Of a DNA stretch of 61,667 bases, positions 1-11,667 are shown in pieces (the stretch's first letter is position 1; each line of letters opens with the position of its first letter). Origin of the DNA: Sporothrix humicola. Taxonomy: Eukaryota > Ascomycota > Sordariomycetes > Ophiostomatales > Ophiostomataceae. A program made the translations under genes and the position numbers. Under the pieces are notes generated by a model, which searched no databases, was not told where the DNA came from, and was given only the letters and a program-made list of their open reading frames with translations. The stretch covers positions 1-61,667 of the forward strand of contig WNYE01000141.1 in NCBI GenBank assembly GCA_021396245.1, in the 5' to 3' direction.

Positions 1-37
1 CGCGCCCCCCCCCCCGCCGCCCCCCCCCGCCCCCCCG

Positions 38-106
<69 letters not shown>
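1..106. repeat. Poly-C contig end, probable sequencing artefact
   Basis: This is almost pure C with a few G interruptions, and it mirrors the poly-G run at the other end. Read outward from the contig, both ends are poly-G, as expected when two-colour Illumina reads run out of signal and call G. No telomere repeat (TTAGGG/CCCTAA) is present. Confidence 0.8.
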
Positions 107-3100
107 TTTTTCTTTGTTGGAGGTTGTTCTTGCTGTTCCCGTTGTTCTGGTAAAAGTTGCCTTGTTGGGGAAAGACCACGATTGGCGCGCCTTCCAGATC
201 GCAATCGCAGTATCCCTTTGCGACTGCCTACACTATCGAAAAGCTGTTGTCTGTTGGCCTTTTGGATACCGTTGGCACTTTCCTAGTTTCTATTTGACGA
301 ACTACGAGGCTACAAAAAACTAATAAAGAGAAAGCGATGCCTGCGACATGTTCTGTCCGTGTGCAAAAATAGAAGGAGGGCACGGCAGAAGATGGAAGGA
401 GCAAGAGTTGTCTGCGATGCATTCATACGCACGGGATGCTGGGTTACCCAAATAGGCAACTGGAAGGACCCTCGTCTCGCTCGTGCCCACGTCAGATATC
501 AGATAATATGCACAGTGAGTAAGGCAGGATGACCAGCAGTCAGGAAGGTGCGACAGGCAAGGATGAGGCAATGCGGCAAGGAAGGAATGAGTGATCGCAA
601 TTGTAGATTGCACGGTAGGACAACAAAGCCCGCCTTTTTGGCAGCGACCGTTGGCGTTGTTGCCTCGCGAAAAGGCGGAGGCGGAGATGGAAGCGACGAT
701 GTGCATCTTTTTGGATCGGTCTGGGCCAGCACAAGGGCCAACAGGCATCAAACAACATGACAACAAGCGAGAAGTCGCGACCAACCCGTTCTGCCTTCCT
801 CCCTTTTGTGAGTTCGATCGTGTCTGCCATTTACATGATCAGCGCAATGCCCAGCCTCAATATCAATATTTTCAGCTCGCCAATAGTCCGCACAATGAAT
901 CCGAATATTGAATATTGGCATCTGGCCCAGGGCCCATTGTCGCCAATTGTCCCTCCTTGTCCCCGGTTATCCCCAGAGTGTCGGGTTCCCCAGGCCGCGC
1001 TATCATGAATTTAGCGCTATCGCCACGAGGCGAGCTCCTTGCCAGAATAGAAACAAAGATCCAAGATACAGAAATCGAGAGCGAAAGGAAAAGGACAGCC
1101 AAAGAGGGTCCTAGTTGTCGATTGTCCTTGTGAATTTTGTCGAATTGTGTCTCACTTTTTGTTGGCCTTTTTGCCTTTTCATTCACCATTTTGCCCTTTT
1201 GCCTTTGTTTTTTGTGTTCCTCTTTGCTCTCTTTGCTCTTTCTTTATCAATTTACTACACAAGTTCTCACTAGTTCTAAGCAGACAGCGGGGCTAGCGCC
1301 CGTACGATACCGAATCGCAGGGCCGCATTTGCCCTTTTACGCCTTTTTGCGCCTTTCAGCCCACGAGGTCCAACGGCGCCAACGAGATCTAGTCGCTGCT
1401 AACGATGCTAATTGGTCTCTTGGGGCCTGGACCTGTTTGCCTATTCGTCCGTCTTGTCTTTTTTCTCGCTTTTCGCGTCTCTCTCGTCTCACGGATTTCG
1501 CCACAGCGGAAAAGCGACAGCGAAAGGGAAAGGTTCGCCCGAAAGCCAAGAGCCGTGAAGCGATAGTGAGAACACGAACAAACACGAGTTTCCCCGCGAG
1601 GATCTCTCTTGGGCTCCCTCTGGCGCCTTTGTTTTTCTCGTGTCCAGGCCTCCTAGAGGCAAAAATAGACCAAGTAGGGGATTTTATGTCCACTGTTGCC
1701 TTTTCGCCTTTGTTCTTGCCTCGTCTCTTGCCTCGTCTCTTGTGTCTTTTCTTGTCTCCAGCAGGAAAGAGCCCCGAGCGAAAGGACCCCGGCCCGGCAA
1801 GGACCCAGAAAAAGAAGAAAATGAGTGAACGAAAGAAAAAGATACCTGCCGCTACCTCTAGTCGCCCCCAAACTCCCGGGTCATTGGCGTCATCACTTTG
1901 TTCCATCTGCGTCCCCAGAATCTTGCTTTTGTTCCCTTTCTTTTGCCTTTTACTGCTTGTGGCAGGCAAAGGCGGCACTTCGGTAACGTTTTGGCATATT
2001 TTGTCCCGTTTGGGAAGTCGCTGTTTCCTCAGCCCTCGTGGCTTTCGCCTTTTTGCCTTTTTGTAGACACAGCCCCGGGTCGACCGATGGCGACCGGCCC
2101 TTCTTTCACAGTAACAATAACAAGCAATTCGTATATTCTGACGGCTTATTTTTGTCGTTTCTTGTTTATATATTCTCGTGCTGCCTCTTCTTCTGGGCTA
2201 CGTTGTTGTCTTTGGTTTCTTTTCCCCTTTTGCTCCTTTGCTCTTTCCTTTTGATAGGATCTTGATATCTTGACACATTTTGGCAGTCGCTACCCACGAC
2301 ACGAGACCACCTGCTCTCTACTATCATCGGAGAAATTCCGCAGAATCCTTGCAGCCTTGGAAGACACAAGACACACATCCACAGAATACAAAATACAAAA
2401 TACACTTGACACAAGATCACAGGTCGCCTCTTTTTACCCCTCATCAACCCTCCGCAACAATCTCCACGGCTCGGTCAGGTTCACCAGCCCCAAAAGTTAA
2501 ACAGGCTCAAAACACTCACCGCTGCTCGCCGACGAACCAGCTTCGTTTGGACACACACACCAGGACGGACAGCAGACCCGGTCACGCACACAGCGACCCG
2601 TATCGCGTCCACACGGCAGGCCCGTTTTGTCAACTTGACCGATCCATCATTCATTGTTGTCTCCATCGACTTCACGAGAGACAAATTTTCCCTGTTTCTT
2701 CTTCTTGCCTCTTTTGTCTCTTGTCCTCTGTCCCTCTGGATTTATCCCGCTCGCTCCTTCCGCATCAACAAGTGATACATTCAACGCGGCTTTGAGAAGG
2801 AAACCCAGACCCAAACTCCCATTCACTGCATGTGATTCGAACAGATCTCATCCCACATCGCATCCCACTTTCATTCACTGCCTGGCCAGCTGCCTATTGT
2901 AGCCGCCTGCCACACTAACACGGCGACACCTCGCTCCAAAGCCTCGTACCCCGCGTCGCTCGTTCACATTTAATACCCATAATAAACCCACTACCCACCC
3001 CCTACAGGACCCAACCGGACCCAACTGGCCCCAACTTCAGCCAACAAGACCCAAGGCGACCCCACTCGTCCACCAATAGGCGCGCACCAAGCCAACACAA

Positions 3101-3488
3101 AACAACACCACTACGCCCACGCCTTGTCTCTTCTCGTTTTCTGCTTCGCCCTTGTTGCCTCCCGGCCGTCAGCCTAGGACCAAGCTTCTTCCAGTTCCAG
3201 CCAGCCACGCCCGGATTCCAAGAACTAACTCTCTCTTGTTCTTGTTGTTCATTCCTGTCATCTTTATTATCGTTCTCTTTTCCTCTTTTCTCTACTTTCT
3301 CTTCTCTTCTCTTCCCCATCCTCCGCATCGACACTTTGTTGACGGCCGTGTTTATCTTTCTTTCTTTCGGCCTTCTTCATTGTTTACCTGCATCACGAAT
3401 CAGGGAACGACAACAGGACAACACACCTTGGTTACTCCGCACTCTACCTACTCCGCACCAACCTTCCTCACAACTCACAACTCACAAT
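107..3488 (+). other. Gene-free spacer, pyrimidine-rich leader of the 3489 gene
   Basis: I see no convincing gene here. From about 1140 to 3480 the + strand is strongly C/T-rich, with repeated TTTTGCCTTTT-like and CTTGCCTCGTCT-like words. In filamentous fungi such C/T-rich stretches typically lie in promoters and 5' leaders on the coding strand, so this block is read as the long promoter/leader of the gene starting at 3489. Long open frames here are low-complexity and lack family features. Confidence 0.5.
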
Positions 3489-4043
3489 ATGCCATCAACA
3501 CCAACACGCACCATGAATCATCACGATACCTCGTCTGCAAACAGCCACAACCACCCTCACAAGCACAGCAGCCAGGGCGCACATCACCACGCATCAAAAC
3601 AAGACTCGCACCGCCGGGAAACAATGAACAGCAATCACCACAGCCATCACCACAGCCACAGCACAAGCAGCGTCGAGATGGACCGCTACGGCAACGCCAG
3701 CACAACGAGCAACAGCAGCAGCGGCAGCTGCAGCAGCAACAACTCTTTCGACAGCTTTGGGAGCAACGACAGCTACGACAGCTACAATGCCGACAGCCAG
3801 CAGGCCTGGATGGCCTTTACCATCATCGAGGACGACGACCTCATGTTTGGCGGCAAGCCGCTGAGCACCTGGTACGAAGAGGACCGCCGCTGCAGCATGG
3901 GCGAGGAGAGCGCGCCGTCGCCGTGCAGCTCGGTCGACGACGACGAGGAGATGCACCGCGGCCGCCAGCGCGACCGCCCGACGTACCGGCCCAGCAAGCA
4001 CCATCACCAGCACCAGCACCACAGCGACAAGAAGAAGCATTGA
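3489..4043 (+). CDS. Small His/Ser/Asn-rich acidic protein of unknown function (184 aa)
   Basis: I do not recognise the family. The chosen ATG at 3489 has a good fungal context (CTCACAATATGCC). The same frame is open further upstream, but that part lies in the pyrimidine-rich leader. Residues 1 to about 100 are low-complexity, dominated by His, Ser and Asn with several HH clusters and Ser/Asn runs. From Ala106 a less repetitive block begins (AWMAFTIIEDDDLMFGGKPL followed by STWYEEDRR), which looks like the conserved core. An acidic Asp/Glu run and a His/Lys-rich C-terminus (KHHHQHQHHSDKKKH) follow. There is no signal peptide or membrane segment. GC content rises sharply inside this frame compared with the flanks, which supports real coding. 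The composition suggests a disordered regulatory or metal-binding protein, but this is inference only. Confidence 0.7.
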   Translation: MPSTPTRTMNHHDTSSANSHNHPHKHSSQGAHHHASKQDSHRRETMNSNHHSHHHSHSTSSVEMDRYGNASTTSNSSSGSCSSNNSFDSFGSNDSYDSYNADSQQAWMAFTIIEDDDLMFGGKPLSTWYEEDRRCSMGEESAPSPCSSVDDDEEMHRGRQRDRPTYRPSKHHHQHQHHSDKKKH

Positions 4044-6069
4044 GCGGTGCCCGGCGATCTTCATCGCGCCGCGGAAGCGGCGTGTCTTTGTGCGCGTGTC
4101 CTTTCACGGAGGACGCACGCCAAGATAGGCAGCAAGGCGGCTCAAAAAGCTGCACGTCTACAGACTTGCAGACTTGCAGCCTCTTTGTCATTGTTTGCCG
4201 TGCAGCTGCATGCAGCCTCTACGGACTTGTTGACACGTCTCAGCCAACCGAATTGGCAAGCAGCCCTCCCCTACTTCGGGGAATGAACGGGCGTCAAAAA
4301 AGCCTGCAGGCAATCAAGCCCGATGGCGAGACAGCACAGCATGAGTTGCAAGACAACGAACGCAAGACAGCGACGCAAGACAGCGACGCAAGACACCAGG
4401 CACAACACGAGACAACGACAGACTTGGGCGGGCAGCAGGGCTGCCAACGCCTCACTTTACAACAACAAACAGAAAAGTGCAAAACAAAAGTGCACAAATA
4501 CAAATGGGACGCCTGAACGACTTTGCTGTTCGACACAATCTTATTGGTCCAGCACAGGAGGCACATGCAGGTCGCATGTGCCGACACCAATACTACCCCT
4601 CCTCCTCTTGTGTCTCTGTTTGCCTCGCTTTTTGGATTTGATATTCATTTTCGGCTTCTTTTGTTTCTTTTGCTTTTTCGGTTTACATGTTTTCATCATT
4701 CACCAGCATCGCATGGCATGGATTGGTTTTGGATTGGACAACATCTCCCAACTTCCACCACATCTCTCCCCCTTATTTCTTTCTCGCGATGATACCACCA
4801 CATTTTTAAGAACTTTCTTGGATTTCCCACAGCATACAGGACCCGGAACGGCCTGTCCTTACACGATTGCTTTTGTTTTTCTGTTCCTTCATTATTTGCG
4901 TTTGCCTTTTACTTTTTGCGTTTATTTTCCAACGCTTAACCAAGATGGACAATACTTATCATCTGCCCTCGATCGACAACGCTCTGGCATGGGCAAAGAT
5001 CGGGGCAGCAGCACAGGCATAGATTTAGGATTCAGGGTTTTTTGTTTCTTCTTTTTTTCCTAGAGCAAATGACTCGAAACTCTACTATTTTCTCATGAAA
5101 TCAAATACAATACTACATTTCAGTTGTCCCTCGTTAGTTAGGGTCCAACTGAAAACGTTTACATTCACCACATTCAATGTCCATTCACTGCGTGGCCCTT
5201 ATGTGCTCCAAAGACAAATCCAACATCATTATCATCCCTCGCCGGCAGTTGCTTGCGATGACAATAAATAGCCCTGTCGGATGCTTTAAATTCCGTCTTT
5301 CCAGGGAGATATCCCAACATCTCTCCGTAGTGTTGGGATAGCCGCCACTGCAAAGCGGCATCAAGGCCGCGTAACGAATCCAGGGAGAAGGCCTAGACCA
5401 CAATGCTCATAGGTACGGTGGACTGTCCATGCCCAGGCACGAACTAACAAAAGGACAGAAATCGGTTGACAGTAGACGCAACGGTCATCTGCCTCGCCGA
5501 GCTCGCTTACCCAAACAACCAATCACATTTACTTCCCATCCATCAGGTCTCGCGACACTTGAGACTAGGGGACTACATCGACACCATCTCTACAGCCCAA
5601 CAGTACTTTTGATCATGAGCCCTCTGAGCCCTCTGGTCGTGTCTTTCGTTCCGTTCACAGCCTCCCTCCGCAGCATTTCCGCATTCTCCTCGCCCGGCAT
5701 TTGCCGATGTGTGATGGAAGTTGTAAATGTTGAAGAGTGACTTGGATCACAAGATCTACATCTAGGGAAGGACAGACGGGCTATCCGGAGAAAGGTGTCA
5801 CAAACAGCCTGTGATCTGTAAAAGTGACTGTAGGGCATTTGCCTCCAGTGCATCGTTGAACAGACTTGACAAACGTGGAGGTGACTGGTGACGGGAAGTG
5901 ACAGAAAGTGACAAGATGACAGATCAAGTGGTAAAGCGTCGTGACAGTTCAGGGTTCTGCCACATTGACAACAAGAGAATGGGTCTCCTAGTAGTTGATT
6001 TCATTGATGAATGACATCATCTATGTTAAATTTGATATTTAACGGTTTGTTTTTCTTTCTTTTAGTTAT

Positions 6070-6117
6070 CTTTCTTCTTTTTTTTTTTTTTAGAAAAAAA
6101 AAAAGAAAAAAAAGAAA
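6070..6117. repeat. Inverted T-tract/A-tract repeat
   Basis: A run starting CTTTCTTC followed by more than ten T is directly followed by GAAAA... ending GAAAG. The two arms of about 22 nt are near-perfect complements with almost no loop. It could form a hairpin or cruciform, or be a slippage-prone homopolymer pair. No flanking duplications were noticed. Confidence 0.6.
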
Positions 6118-8990
6118 GTTCGAATTATGGTGTAAAATGAATGATTAACCACTCGTGCCACTTTACCAACATCGAGCAAGATACCCTTTCTTCATGCACA
6201 GTGCATCTCGATTTAGAGTTACCCAGAAACCGGGAAATAAAAACAAGAGCTCAAGTAAATGTAACTCAACTTCATGCAGACAAGCTGAAAGATAACAAAA
6301 CAAGCTCATGTTGAGGCGTTGTGTGGAGAAATGGAGCTAAGCTGCTGCCAGTACAAGCTCCATTTTGACAGGGCCAGGCCAAAGCACCGTGACGTCATCA
6401 CTTTTTTTTTTCTTTTTTTTTTTTTCGCGAAACTCAACACAAACTCAACCACCGCGGAAAGCTGCTGGCCCGAAAGAGGCACGATAGGAAACGGATTATC
6501 ACAAGCAAGAACAGAAATAGCATTCAAGTTTCAAATGTGTTTGTCACAGATTATTTAATTTAAGTTGACTGAGCGTGTTTTGTTGTTCTCTTGTTATGCC
6601 TCGTGGTGTTTGACTTACAGCCTTGTTCCCCCACTAAACACGATGAGCAGCAGGGCACTGGTCATTTGGCAGTAATTCGAGCACATGTAAACATTGAAAA
6701 AAAAGAAGAAAAAAAAATTGTAGCTCAAAGTTGAGAAAGAATATCAAGTAGATTTGTATGCATTCGTTATGAAATGTCGATGGTTCCATTGAGATCTGCA
6801 AGTTGAGAATGCTTTGAGCTGTGACATGTGATGGAATGTAAACATAATGTGCTTCCATTAGGATGCCCTGCGCCTTACATAATCTTGTAAACTCATACCC
6901 ATAATACAGCATATTAAGTATGATTCAAGTCAATGAATATTTTACTTTCGTTTATGACCATAAAGATACGTTAATAAAATATAAATGATATAGCCTTGTC
7001 CTGTCCACTGATCCTAACTTGCCAATGACAGATACTGTATGGCTGCCATTTTGGTCAAGGACGATCGTATCTCGCCGTTCTGGCTTCACGTGGAAAGCCA
7101 CATGGTGTCTTTGTTCATGATAGCAAGTTCATCGTGATTTGACTCTCTTTCACAACGATTGGACGGATCGATTGTCCCTGTCGATACTTGGACCTCTTCA
7201 CGATGCTGACACATCTTTTTCGATTGTCCTCCCCATAAAGCTACAACGGCCAGCCCGAGACATTTTGTATATTTTTGATCTCGGGGACTACCTATTTTGT
7301 TTATGATTTGCTTTTACTTTTTGCGATTTGGTGCTGATGCCGTCTATTTTCTTTGTTTGCTTTGCGGTCGTCGCCGTGGTCCTGACAGATGCCACAGCGT
7401 TAGCGGCTCAGCGGCTCCGGGGGAAGGCTCGTGGTGTCTGAGTTGGGGCTGGTCTAGAATGAGCCAGGCTGAGCCGGTGACAGTTAGCAGAGCTTTAACA
7501 TTACACTGGCTTCACAGTGACGGCGATCAAGGGATGCCAATGCAACAGGGGTCGTTTCGTTTTGAACGGAGTATTCCATCGTTAATTATCCCCCATTTTC
7601 TAATAATAAATTACGGGCGTTGTTGAGTTGGATGTGAGGTACTTTTTGAATAGGACAAAATGGAGAGGATGGTGGTGCTGGATGGGAAAGTAAAGTAATA
7701 TCGAAATCACTACGTGGGTAAGGGATAATTTGTAGTATTTGGCATCATGGTGGGTGTTGTCGTCAATAGCAATTTGCTTAGTTTTGGGGCACATGTGGGA
7801 TGTCAATTTCTTTGCGCCGTCTTACTTTTGCTTCATTTATGTTTTGCGAGCTGTGCAGCACATATCTCATATCTCCATTCGAACAAACCTTTTCACCGCC
7901 AGAGCATGACAAGGGTATCTGAGCCAAGCACCAAATGCCGACACGGCCCGGCGGCATATGGAGCTCCTGTGGGCGATGATCGCCTGCAACCCCCTCACTT
8001 TGGCCCCCATCCCGTCGTGTCATCAGGATCTGTTTGCTGGCTGTGTACGGAGTATCTTTGATATCGCAATTGCCTGTGAAATTTCTCCCATTTATTTGGT
8101 GTCAAAGGAGCTTTGCGTCGTCCAAACCGAGGCACGGGACCTTGCGAGTCTGCGAGCGTGACCACACAAGAGATAAGGAACGAGACACAAACCGCAGGCC
8201 ACAAAACACAAACTACAAAACACAAATCCATTGTGGCTGTGGTCAAGACGTGCTTGAGGGATCGATCGTCTGCGATCGTAGAGGATGGCGTTTGTGGACT
8301 GCGATTGTGGACTGAGACCCTGTGCCGCCCTTTCCACGATTCCCACGATTCCCTTGTTTCCCGCCTTTTCCGTCGTATTCTTTCCTGTGTGTCCTATGGT
8401 GTGACAAATGTCGACCACATCAACCACATCAACCACATCGCACAACCGCACTTTGTGTATCACTCATTTTATTTTCATTTACAACACGGCACTTTTGATG
8501 TCGTACCATTTTGGAGGTTGCAGCCCGATACTGGCCGGTGGCTTTTCTTTACATTTTATTTTGTTCTCTCCTGTAACGCCCGGTCGATTTCCTGATTTCC
8601 GATTTCCGCGGTTTCTGGTTGATTTGATGTGACGAGATGCAGTTGCTGTTGTAAATGCATGTGCCGTACGTCGTACCGCCTTCGTCCCCTCACTTTCACG
8701 GTCCTGCACGTCCCGGTCGACACAATCGGGGCGTATTTCAATCAGTACAAGAGTGCATCATCGTGATGGATATACAATCTCCTCTCTCTATTCTGGTCTC
8801 GGGACCTTCTCCTCACTAATTGTCCTCTGATTGCCCTCTGATTTTCCTTTAACCGTCCTCTCTCTGTCATCTCCCTGCCTTATCCCTCTCATCCCACAAC
8901 GCAGGCTGCAGTAGTGCCATGCAAGCTGTTTCACTGCCGATACGACTTTCTTTTCTGATTGTCTGCATTTCTTTGCCCAAGACATTGCCC

Positions 8991-9030
8991 CATTTTGTCC
9001 CATTTTGTCCTATTTTGTCCCATTTTGCCC
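8991..9030. repeat. Tandem decamer repeat (CATTTTGTCC x4)
   Basis: Four consecutive 10-bp units CATTTTGTCC, TATTTTGTCC and CATTTTGCCC-type, in spacer DNA. No coding sequence overlaps. Confidence 0.8.
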
Positions 9031-10862
9031 ATTCTTCTGTTATCTATCATTCATCACGGGATTGTCTCAGACTGGCCTAACCGCTTGGCTGTCTGGGCAG
9101 TTGTATCTGGTTCTGGTGTTTCTACTTAAAGTGGTGTGTGTGTTGTAGAATGGCGTTTGCTAGCGCTTCTGCCCGGTGACTCTTCCTGTCTTCTTGAATA
9201 AAATTCCTGCCCTCCCTCCTAAATCTAAAGTGCATCATCGGGGCGCATCAGTGCACATCGTCAGTGTCCTCGCTTTTCATTCGTGCGCATTTCCAACCAT
9301 TGGTGCACGCTGTCCCCTGCAAGCCTCCCGTTTTCGGCGCCTAAAGGCGCCCTCGTTTTACGCTGGCCGGCCGATCGTGACCGATTTGGGCGCTGATCGG
9401 TGCAGCCAGAAAAGAGGAGCAACAAAAAATAAGTAAAAATCGGGCAGCATCCTCCGACCTCACCGCCGAGGAGAAGGAGGCTTGAAGGGAATGTGAAAAT
9501 TAGAATTTAGAATTGATGCAAAGGTAGGAAACGAGGCGAATGAAAGACGTAATAAATCAAAAATACAAAAGTACAGATTGTCATATGACAACGAAAGGTG
9601 ACGCTTGAAGCGACCGCCTCGTCTGCTCGTCTGCTCGTCTGCTTTCTTTTTGCTCTCTTATTTTTCTGTTTCGTCTTCCTTTTTTCCCTTGTCCGCCAGT
9701 CAGCAAGTCTTGTCATCCTCCTGACTTGGAGAGCTTCCCCTCTCGAAGGGGCGCTCTTTCACGTCTTTCATAATAGCTTTAGCGAATTAGAGTGAAGCAG
9801 CCGTTGGTCCAGAGCTGTCTGGGTCTGGGCATTTTCTGCTTTTCAGACTATTGTCTCAGCCCTTTTGACCATTTGACCGTTGGACCACTGTCGTTGGTCT
9901 TGACAGGCCGATTTTGAAGAATAGCTCCTAATAACGGGGTCCAACGGTGCATCATCGACCGAGCTACAGCATGACTGTTGGCAGTGTAATATATGTTGGA
10001 TTTCACTACTTTCTTATTTCTTTGCTCATTTTTTAGTTTCGCCATGCTCGTCAGGTACCTCGTTGACCGCCGTGGTCCCTTTATTTTCGTGAGTATTTTA
10101 GTCAAACATCAGCTTTCATCCCTGGCATGGTCTGGCCGTTGATGGCAGGAAGGCAATGTAGAACTACAAGAGTTACGGCGTAGAAATACAAACAAAAAGA
10201 AAGCACAAACACAACATAATAAGCCCCTCACTTATGTGATGTAGTTCAGTCAATAAAGTAACGTCCATCTTCTTGTCTGCCCTGCGGAACCGGCACTGGC
10301 AGCTGATCATTTCCTTTCTTTGGCAAGTTTCTTTGGCCCGGGGCACTTACATGCACATCCCGCCCCTCCTCTCTCTGGCTTTCTTAGAGGACCTTCTTTT
10401 CTTTTTCTGTTTGCTCATCGATGATTTAATAACCAGTCACTCCCGTCGTCCGTGATCTATTCTTCTTGTTCTCTTCTTGTTCTTATTTTTTTTCATTGAA
10501 ATATTTTGTATTATTCTCACAGTAGAGTCTTCTTTCAACAAACCGTATCCTGCCCTCTTGGATCTCGATCTACCATTTGCTCAGTCATATCACATCTCAC
10601 CCACTTACACCCATACGCTGCATACACGGCCTTCACCGACAAGCTAAAGTAACCAGCAAACGACAACAACTGCATGAAAATCAAACGATAAAACAGACAA
10701 CCAACGCCGAGAAAGCCGACAAACATATCATACTCAATCAAACACTCTGTCGACTTTTCAACAAATCTGCCATACATAACCATCTTGAAATTCCACCGAA
10801 TTCCCATCTACACCGCATAAAATCAAACTACTCTCAAGATCACACCAACTCCCACCACAACA

Positions 10863-11450
10863 ATGCACATCCAGACCATCTTCCGACAAAACTCGTTTTC
10901 GTCGCGGGGGTCGTCAGCGTCGCTCTCGGACCACGACGACGACTTTGACGCCATCACGCCGGTGGAGGAGGAATACTGTGAAAAGGAGCCGGTCGAGGAG
11001 CAAACCGAGTCAAAACAGAGTGTCGTCCCTGCCGACATTGACGACGCCCACCTCTGGCGCCGCATGCTGTCCCTCCAGCGCCGCTTCCACTGCTACAACT
11101 CGGCGCGGATGAGTGCCGCCCTGGAGGACGAGAACGTGGAGGCGGTCGTCCCCCCGAGGGCTTGCCTTGACCTGATGAACGACAGCATCGCGACGGCCAC
11201 GCTCTGCGACGAGGCGCGCGACGAGGTGGCCCAGCTGCTGGTGCTGGTGCCCGAACGCAGCCGCAGCCGGGCGGGCAGCTACGACGACATTGACCTCAAG
11301 GCGGCTATGGCGGCGAGACGTGCAAAGGAGGCTGCTTCTCAAGAGCAGAGCAGAAGTCACCGCTCGTCGATCGAGACGACGTCGACAACGACCCCATCTG
11401 TCCGGTCCTACCGGCGGCGACTCCTGTGGAGGAAACGACATGATGAGTGA
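10863..11450 (+). CDS. Small conserved-looking protein of unknown function (195 aa)
   Basis: I do not recognise a named family. The ATG lies in an excellent fungal start context (CCACAACAATGC), and GC content jumps at this point. Residues 1-60 are Ser/Asp/Glu-rich and probably disordered. From about residue 58 a more structured block appears (DDAHLWRRMLSLQRRFHCYN, then SARMSAALEDE), with a probable helix and an aromatic/Cys core. A second, probably helical segment follows (ACLDLMNDSIATATLCDEAR). The C-terminal 60 residues are Arg/Ser-rich, ending in a basic patch (RRRLLWRKRHDE). There is no signal peptide or membrane span. The gene is a single exon preceded by a long leader and is convergent with the FAD oxidoreductase gene, the two stops being about 220 bp apart. 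A regulatory or scaffold role is possible but cannot be shown. Confidence 0.7.
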   Translation: MHIQTIFRQNSFSSRGSSASLSDHDDDFDAITPVEEEYCEKEPVEEQTESKQSVVPADIDDAHLWRRMLSLQRRFHCYNSARMSAALEDENVEAVVPPRACLDLMNDSIATATLCDEARDEVAQLLVLVPERSRSRAGSYDDIDLKAAMAARRAKEAASQEQSRSHRSSIETTSTTTPSVRSYRRRLLWRKRHDE

Positions 11451-11667
11451 GAGTGAAGAGTGGTGGAGGATGTTTGCATATTGCTGAACGAGACGCACGA
11501 AAACTAGAATGACATGATACCCAGGATGGACACATTTTTATTTATTTATTACTATTTCTATTGACTTTATTGATCATCTATAGCTTTTAATAGCCATTCT
11601 ATTTACACCTTTATCATACATATGTACACATCCGCCGTCAATTATCTATTTCTTTTTATATCTTGCG

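Larger units (their letters stand above)
4044..10862. other. 6.8 kb gene-free spacer
   Basis: No gene can be supported. The left part (4.1-5.1 kb) is probably the 3' UTR of the 3489 gene followed by C/T-rich DNA; 5.1-7.3 kb is AT-richer. The stretch holds a T-tract/A-tract inverted repeat at 6070-6117 and a decamer repeat at 8991-9030. Its last few hundred bases, rich in CA/AC words, are the probable leader of the gene at 10863, including a very short upstream ORF (ATG at about 10674, five codons). Confidence 0.45.

Noticed and set aside
1..106. Telomere or rDNA end
   Set aside because: No TTAGGG-type repeats; homopolymer better explained as an artefact.
1137..2066. Open frame of 309 codons
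   Set aside because: Phe/Leu/Ser strings produced by C/T-rich DNA; no domain or coding-like composition.
3152..4516. Open frame of 454 codons overlapping the 3489 gene
   Set aside because: It reads the same DNA in another frame, is Gln/Arg-rich low complexity, and starts inside the pyrimidine-rich leader. The 3489 frame has the better start and a plausible core.
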